From Bacillota bacterium (GTDB lineage Bacteria > Bacillota > Clostridia > Lachnospirales > Lachnospiraceae), in contig JAEYOQ010000039.1 of the NCBI GenBank assembly GCA_023411555.1, positions 1 through 37,936 of the forward strand: DNA of 37,936 nucleotides, written 5' to 3'. The position numbers and the translations under genes were made by a program. A model generated the notes under the pieces. It searched no databases. It was not told the origin of the DNA and saw nothing but the letters and a program-made list of their open reading frames with translations. Of the stretch, positions 33,721-37,936 are shown piece by piece. How positions within the stretch are numbered: the stretch's first letter is position 1; each line of letters begins with the position of its first letter.

Positions 33721-33754
33721 AAGAATCAAACTTTCGGGTTTGGTTCTTTTTTTG
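33721..33754 (+). terminator. Terminator of tRNA-Leu(UAA)
   Basis: GAATCAAAC and GTTTGGTTC pair (one G-U) around a short loop, followed by seven T. Confidence 0.88.
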
Positions 33755-34035
33755 CGTTCGAAGGTCGATTATAAGCCGGGAATATTACTTTGAGCCATGA
33801 TTTCGCTAGGTTTTTGTGAATTGGGCATATAAGGAAGAGTATATAGTCAAGGATGGAGAGCTAAAAATAATATAAGGAATAAGTGATTTAAATATTATGA
33901 TAGCAACCAGTAGTTGCAGATATAGTCTTAAATAGTTGGTAGATATAGAATTACAGTTGTGATATCATGATTTCATCAGATATGGAAATACCGATGTCAC
34001 TTACAAAAATCTTCTTATAATCAAAGGAGGTTAAC

Positions 34036-34713
34036 ATGGAATTTAAAGATAAATTGGCTATACTAAGGAGAGAAAGAGGACTTTCTCAGGAGGCATTGGC
34101 AGAAATTATCGGAATATCAAGGCAGGCAGTTACAAAATGGGAGCTGGGTCAGGGTTACCCTGATATGGATAATTTGATTAAGCTTAGTAACACCCTTAAG
34201 GTCAGTATTGATCGGTTAGTAAAAGAGGAGGAAAATGACTATTTTCTTTCAAGAATCATGAAGAATGAAACCGATGCAGAGGAACTAATCGAGTTTTTGT
34301 TGAAGGCAAAGACATCTACCTACTCAGCATATGGACCGAGATCGGCCTCATCCAGACCTCAGTCACAGGATCTGCATTATAGTGATGGGGATTACCTCTA
34401 TATTGATTCCTATATCGGTGCAGAGCAATTTGGAGGAGAAGAAGCAGTTTGGTATCAGGGAAAACCTGTTTGGTGTATGAATTACTCAGGACGGTTATTA
34501 GGAGATGATTTTTCAGGAGATTTTTTAAAGGAAGCCTTACGTCATGTTACCAAAGAGGCTCCCTACAGAGGGCCTGTACTCTATCAGAACGGTGATTACA
34601 CCTACCATTGTTATTCTACTGGTAGCTTTGAATGGTTCCAGGGACACGAAGAGATTTATTGCCGATCGGTAAAGATCTATGAACTAGTCTTTCATGGTGG
34701 CAGGATAAGATAA
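34036..34713 (+). CDS. XRE-family regulator with DUF5680-type C-terminal domain
   Basis: A 225-residue protein. The first 60 residues are an HTH_3 domain (LAILRRERGLSQEALAEIIGISRQAVTKWELGQGYPD). The remainder (about 80-225) contains YSDGDYLYIDSYIGAEQFGGEEAVWYQGKPVWCMNYSGR, matching the DUF5680 type of domain often fused to XRE regulators in clostridia. AAAGGAGG precedes the ATG, with TATAAT just upstream. It stands alone; target and ligand are unknown. Confidence 0.88.
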   Translation: MEFKDKLAILRRERGLSQEALAEIIGISRQAVTKWELGQGYPDMDNLIKLSNTLKVSIDRLVKEEENDYFLSRIMKNETDAEELIEFLLKAKTSTYSAYGPRSASSRPQSQDLHYSDGDYLYIDSYIGAEQFGGEEAVWYQGKPVWCMNYSGRLLGDDFSGDFLKEALRHVTKEAPYRGPVLYQNGDYTYHCYSTGSFEWFQGHEEIYCRSVKIYELVFHGGRIR

Positions 34714-34753
34714 CAAACAATTTGAATCAATAGAAGGCAACCGAAATGTTACT

Positions 34754-34945
34754 GTTCACAGCTATATTAATCATTAGGAGCCAGGATATCGGCAAAGGAT
34801 TTCAGAGCGGAGTATTTGCGTACGTCAGTACTTAGGCTCTGTGTTTTAGAGCCTTATGTACTGCTACGTAACGCAACTAAGCGAAAGCGTTTCCGATCGG
34901 GAACCTTTGTTGATATCCTATCGTTGCTTCTAACTAGCTGTGAAC
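34754..34945. repeat. 192-nt imperfect palindrome
   Basis: GTTCACAGCTA (34754-34764) and TAGCTGTGAAC (34935-34945) pair perfectly at the ends; AGGATATC...CAAAGG (34783-34798) pairs with CCTTTG...GATATCCT (34904-34919); GGCTCT/AGAGCC (34835-34853) closes the centre. Together they form one long interrupted hairpin with no coding frame and no T-run. The size and symmetry suggest a MITE-like element or a large structured RNA. It fills most of the 346-nt gap before the 5'-nucleotidase gene. Confidence 0.75.
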
Positions 34946-34990
34946 TGCAAGACCGGAATGCAATTTTTATCTAGAATTTACCAAAGCTTC

Positions 34991-35019
34991 TTGTTATACC
35001 CAAGGACGAGTGATATAAT
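34991..35019 (+). promoter_or_regulatory. Promoter of the 5'-nucleotidase gene
   Basis: TTGTTA (34991-34996), 17 nt and TATAAT (35014-35019) lie 40 nt before the start codon. Confidence 0.65.
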
Positions 35020-35059
35020 CAATGAGTAAACTACTATTTTATTTCAGGAGGTTCAGTCT

Positions 35060-36865
35060 ATGAAAAGAATTGGTAAATTGATTATCTCATTGTCACTGGT
35101 TCTGGCTATGACATTTGGCTTGTTGCCGGGAAATGTCATTGCCTTTGCTGCAGGCAGGGCGGTCAGTCATGGCGATATCGTCATTCTCTATACGAATGAC
35201 GTACATAATGGCGTTGATCAAGTGAAGGGCCAGGATGGGACTGTAACAAATATCGGTTATGCCGGTGTTGCAGCCTACAAGGACAAAATGGAGAAAGAGT
35301 ATGGTAAGGATTATGTAACTTTAGTTGATGCCGGCGATGCAGTACAGGGAGATGCTATTGGTACTCTTTCAAAGGGACAATATCTAGTTGATATTATGAA
35401 TCAGGTCGGCTATGACATCTTTGTACCTGGAAACCATGAGTATGATTATGGTATGGACCGTATGCTTGAGCTGATGAAAAATCTCAATGCAAAAGTAATT
35501 TCCAGTAATTTTACAGATTTAAGAACCAACAAGCCTGTGTATGAGCCTTATACAATGGTTACCTATGGAAAAGGCAAGAGCATAACAAAGGTAGCTTTTG
35601 TAGGTATTACGACACCCGAATCCTTTACAAAATCAACACCTGCATATTTCCAGGACGATAAAGGCAACTTTATCTATGGCTTTAAAGAGGGTGATAATGG
35701 AAAGGAACTGTATCAAGCAGTTCAGAGTGCAGTAAATGATGCGAAGAAGAAGGGTGCCCATTATGTAATAGCAATAGGACATCTGGGTATTGACGAGCAG
35801 TCCAGTCCTTGGCGCTCAATTGATGTTATTGAGAATACGAACGGAATTAATGCTTTCATAGATGGACATTCTCACAGCACCGTTGTGGGTGATGTGGTAC
35901 AAAACAAAGACGGTAAAGATGTCATCCTGACCCAGACCGGAACCAAGTTGGCTACTCTGGGACGCTTGGTGATTAGTAGTAAAGACGGTAGTATTACCAC
36001 TAATCTGATCAAGGGTTATTCAAAGCAGGATAAGGCTACTGCTACTGTTATAACTGACATAGAAAAGAATTTTGCTGATGATTTGGCTGCTAAGATTGGC
36101 AAGACTGACGTAGTGCTGACTGTTAACGATCCGAAGACGAATAAACGTATGGTAAGAAGCAGGGAGACTAACCTTGGAGATCTTTGTGCTGATGCTTATC
36201 GGTTTGTTCTTGGCAATGGCAAGTCAGGGGCAGAGAGCGGCCCGGCAGATATAGCCTTTGTAAATGGCGGTGGTATCAGAGCGAGTATTGATGCCGGTGA
36301 CATGACCTTTGGTGAAGTAATCGCTGTACATCCGTTTAATAATGTTGGATGTGTTGTGAAAGCAACTGGTCAGGAGATCCTTGATGCCTTAGAGATGGCT
36401 GCACGCGTGGCTCCGGATGAGAACGGAGGCTTCTTACAGGTTTCCGGCTTGACATATACCATTGATACTTCCGTTCCATCTACCGTAGTGCTTGATGACA
36501 AGAAGAACTTTGTTAAGGTTGCAGGTGCTTATCGCGTTAAGGATGTTAAGGTTGGAGAAGAAGCTCTCGACCTAAACAAGACCTATACCTTGGCTTCCCA
36601 TAATTATATGTTATTGGACGGAGGAGACGGAATTAATATGTTCCGTGATAATGAAGTAGTTGTACAGCCGGTATTACTTGATAATCAGGTTTTAATCACC
36701 TATATTCAGAAATACCTGAATGGTGTTGTTGGCGAGAAGTACTCAGATCCTTACGGACAAGGTCGTATTCAGATAAAGGATGGTACTAGTGCCTCTGCAA
36801 CAGTAAACTACTGGGCATTCAGATTGATGGATTTCGTTGTACAGCAGTGGGCAGCAAGGGGTTAA
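35060..36865 (+). CDS. Secreted 5'-nucleotidase / 2',3'-cyclic phosphodiesterase family protein
   Basis: A 601-residue secreted enzyme of the UshA/5'-nucleotidase family. The signal peptide is at 1 to about 31 (LPGNVIAFAAG). The metallophosphatase domain carries all metal motifs: YTNDVHNG, VDAGDAVQGD, PGNHEYDYG, IGHLG and DGHSHST. The C-terminal nucleotide-binding domain (about 345-560) contains ETNLGDLCADAYRF and FVNGGGIRASI. It removes phosphate from extracellular nucleotides to recover nucleosides and phosphate. There is no LPXTG anchor or S-layer repeat; the last 25 residues (VNYWAFRLMDFVVQQWAARG) are odd, a possible amphipathic tail. AGGAGG precedes the ATG. Confidence 0.93.
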   Translation: MKRIGKLIISLSLVLAMTFGLLPGNVIAFAAGRAVSHGDIVILYTNDVHNGVDQVKGQDGTVTNIGYAGVAAYKDKMEKEYGKDYVTLVDAGDAVQGDAIGTLSKGQYLVDIMNQVGYDIFVPGNHEYDYGMDRMLELMKNLNAKVISSNFTDLRTNKPVYEPYTMVTYGKGKSITKVAFVGITTPESFTKSTPAYFQDDKGNFIYGFKEGDNGKELYQAVQSAVNDAKKKGAHYVIAIGHLGIDEQSSPWRSIDVIENTNGINAFIDGHSHSTVVGDVVQNKDGKDVILTQTGTKLATLGRLVISSKDGSITTNLIKGYSKQDKATATVITDIEKNFADDLAAKIGKTDVVLTVNDPKTNKRMVRSRETNLGDLCADAYRFVLGNGKSGAESGPADIAFVNGGGIRASIDAGDMTFGEVIAVHPFNNVGCVVKATGQEILDALEMAARVAPDENGGFLQVSGLTYTIDTSVPSTVVLDDKKNFVKVAGAYRVKDVKVGEEALDLNKTYTLASHNYMLLDGGDGINMFRDNEVVVQPVLLDNQVLITYIQKYLNGVVGEKYSDPYGQGRIQIKDGTSASATVNYWAFRLMDFVVQQWAARG

Positions 36866-36932
36866 GATAAGATTAAACCTCGTTCATCCAAGTTAAATAA
36901 GGTTAACTCAGATTATCAATACCTAATATTAA

Positions 36933-36983
36933 GGGGCTGTTTCAAAACTAATAATAAATTAGTGGAGAAACAGCTCCCTTTTT
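36933..36983 (+). terminator. Hairpin at the IS left end
   Basis: GGGGCTGTTTC (36933-36943) pairs with GAAACAGCTCCC (36967-36978), followed by five T. It would stop transcription entering the element from the 5'-nucleotidase gene and shield the transposase gene. Confidence 0.75.
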
Positions 36984-37040
36984 ATGCATTAAATCAAAAA
37001 AGCGGATTCCGAAGAACCCGCAAAAATGGTATAATTAGTT

Positions 37041-37936
37041 ATGCCAATAACTTCATTACACAAGAAAAATTATACCGAATTTAATGATGGATATCAACTA
37101 GTTTTACCATTAAATTTGGAAGGTTTGATACCTGAAGATGATTCTGTCCGACTGCTGAGCCACATATTGGAGGGATTAGAGTACACGAAATTGTACAAGG
37201 CTTACTCTTCTACAGGAAGAAATCCGGCAGTGGAACCAAAGACCATGTTCAAAATCATGACCTATGCTTATTCACAAAACATTTATTCTACAAGAAAAAT
37301 TGAAACTGCATGCCGTAGGGATATTAATTTCAAGTGGCTTCTTGCGGGGCAGGCTGCTCCTGACCATGTGACAATCAGCCGTTTCCGTAGCCATTTCCTT
37401 TCGGATGATGTCGTGGAAGACCTCTTTTACCAGCAGGTGCTGTATCTTTATGAGACCGGAGAAATCCAGTTTGAGAATGCTTTTGTTGATGGGACTAAGA
37501 TCGAAGCAAATGCCAACAAGTATACATTTGTCTGGAAGAAAGCAGTCCTAAAGAATGAAGAAAAAATGATAAAGAGGGCAGAAAAACTCATTACTGAAAT
37601 CAACCTGGCAGAGGTTAAGGATTTTTCATTAAGGAGAGAAACTGCCATAAAAGATATGGAATCTATACTTTCATGGCTTTATTCAGAAAAAGAAACAAGG
37701 AGTATCCAATTCGTAAATGGTACAGGGAAGCGAAAAACGGATATTCAGAGATGGATTGAACAGCTAGAGGAATACCGGGAGCGCAAAATATCATATGACA
37801 GCAGTAAAGAACTGATGAAAGACCGCAACAGTTATTCCAAGACAGATCCCGATGCAACCTTTATGCACATGAAGGAGGACCATATGAGGAACTCCCAGTT
37901 AAAACCCGGATATAATGTCCAGATAGCAGTAGAAAG
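37041..37936 (+). CDS. IS1182-family transposase, N-terminal part (cut by window end)
   Basis: An open frame of 298 codons runs off the window. It begins MPITSLHKKNYTEFNDGYQL and contains the IS1182 N-terminal domain (GRNPAVEPKTMFKIMTYAYS, then RKIETACRRDINFKWLLAGQ) and the first catalytic aspartate in FENAFVDGTKIEANANKYTF (about residue 153). The coiled, Lys-rich insertion that follows is normal. No ribosome site is seen; a TATAAT box (37030-37035) lies only 5 nt before the ATG, so the transcript may be almost leaderless or come from elsewhere. It appears intact as far as visible. Confidence 0.92.
   Translation, partial: MPITSLHKKNYTEFNDGYQLVLPLNLEGLIPEDDSVRLLSHILEGLEYTKLYKAYSSTGRNPAVEPKTMFKIMTYAYSQNIYSTRKIETACRRDINFKWLLAGQAAPDHVTISRFRSHFLSDDVVEDLFYQQVLYLYETGEIQFENAFVDGTKIEANANKYTFVWKKAVLKNEEKMIKRAEKLITEINLAEVKDFSLRRETAIKDMESILSWLYSEKETRSIQFVNGTGKRKTDIQRWIEQLEEYRERKISYDSSKELMKDRNSYSKTDPDATFMHMKEDHMRNSQLKPGYNVQIAVE

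Larger units (their letters stand above)
36933..37936 (+). mobile_element. IS1182-family insertion sequence, left part
   Basis: The element appears to begin with GGGGCTGTTTC at 36933, the usual start of IS1182-type elements in clostridia, and contains the transposase gene at 37041. The right end is outside the window, so the target duplication cannot be checked. Confidence 0.8.

Overview
The window is AT-rich Firmicutes DNA, most likely a Lachnospiraceae or Lachnoclostridium-type clostridium. The evidence is strong AGGAGG ribosome sites, YesM/YesN-style two-component genes, an IS1182-type transposase, XRE regulators and clostridial-type secreted proteins. No species can be named from the sequence alone.

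Layout. (1) 1-7040 is a peptide-export or RiPP-like island. It holds a small Cys-containing precursor-like gene, an ABC exporter and a PqqD-HprK-like kinase on the minus strand. Divergent from these is an operon of an S26 Ser/His peptidase, a stand-alone PqqD protein, a flippase-like membrane protein and a nucleotidyltransferase. The two arms diverge from a near-perfect 15-bp dyad that places a TATAAT box on each strand. (2) 7186-8085 is a cell-wall amidase. (3) 8503-19447 is a complete type I-C CRISPR-Cas locus: cas3, a 340-nt gap, cas5-cas8c(with an internal cas11c start)-cas7-cas4-cas1-cas2, a leader, and a 38-repeat array. (4) 19535-26372 encodes a sensor kinase, an AraC-type response regulator and an iron-type ABC importer (binding lipoprotein, fused permease, ATPase). 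(5) 26692-36865 is a mixed region: a GT39-like membrane protein, XRE regulators, a secreted protein, three tRNA genes, a rearranged FtsX-permease pseudogene, a Rieske/FAD oxidoreductase and a secreted 5'-nucleotidase. (6) 36933 to the end is the left part of an IS1182-family element, cut by the window edge.

The most interesting system is in the cas3-cas5 gap. The minus strand carries a small RNA gene with its own extended -10 promoter and its own terminator. The RNA mimics a CRISPR repeat: GTC start, 6-bp stem, CTCAC in the loop, and a 3' handle identical to that of the array repeat. It is followed by a short guide, TAAAAGAATTATATTG. That guide matches 15 of 16 bases of a site just downstream of a perfect consensus promoter (TTGACA, 17 nt, TATAAT) driving the cas5-cas2 operon. 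The only mismatch is at guide position 6, the base that type I effector complexes flip out, and the site is flanked by TTC, the type I-C PAM. This is best read as a CreR/CreA-like guide RNA that makes the type I-C effector repress its own operon.

Other points worth a second look: the internal cas11c start, tandem 21-bp-spaced repeats upstream of the ABC importer (candidate AraC-regulator site), an intra-operon hairpin, a perfect 27-bp palindrome running into a tRNA-Leu gene, a 192-nt imperfect palindrome, and an FtsX pseudogene whose middle part lies in inverted orientation.
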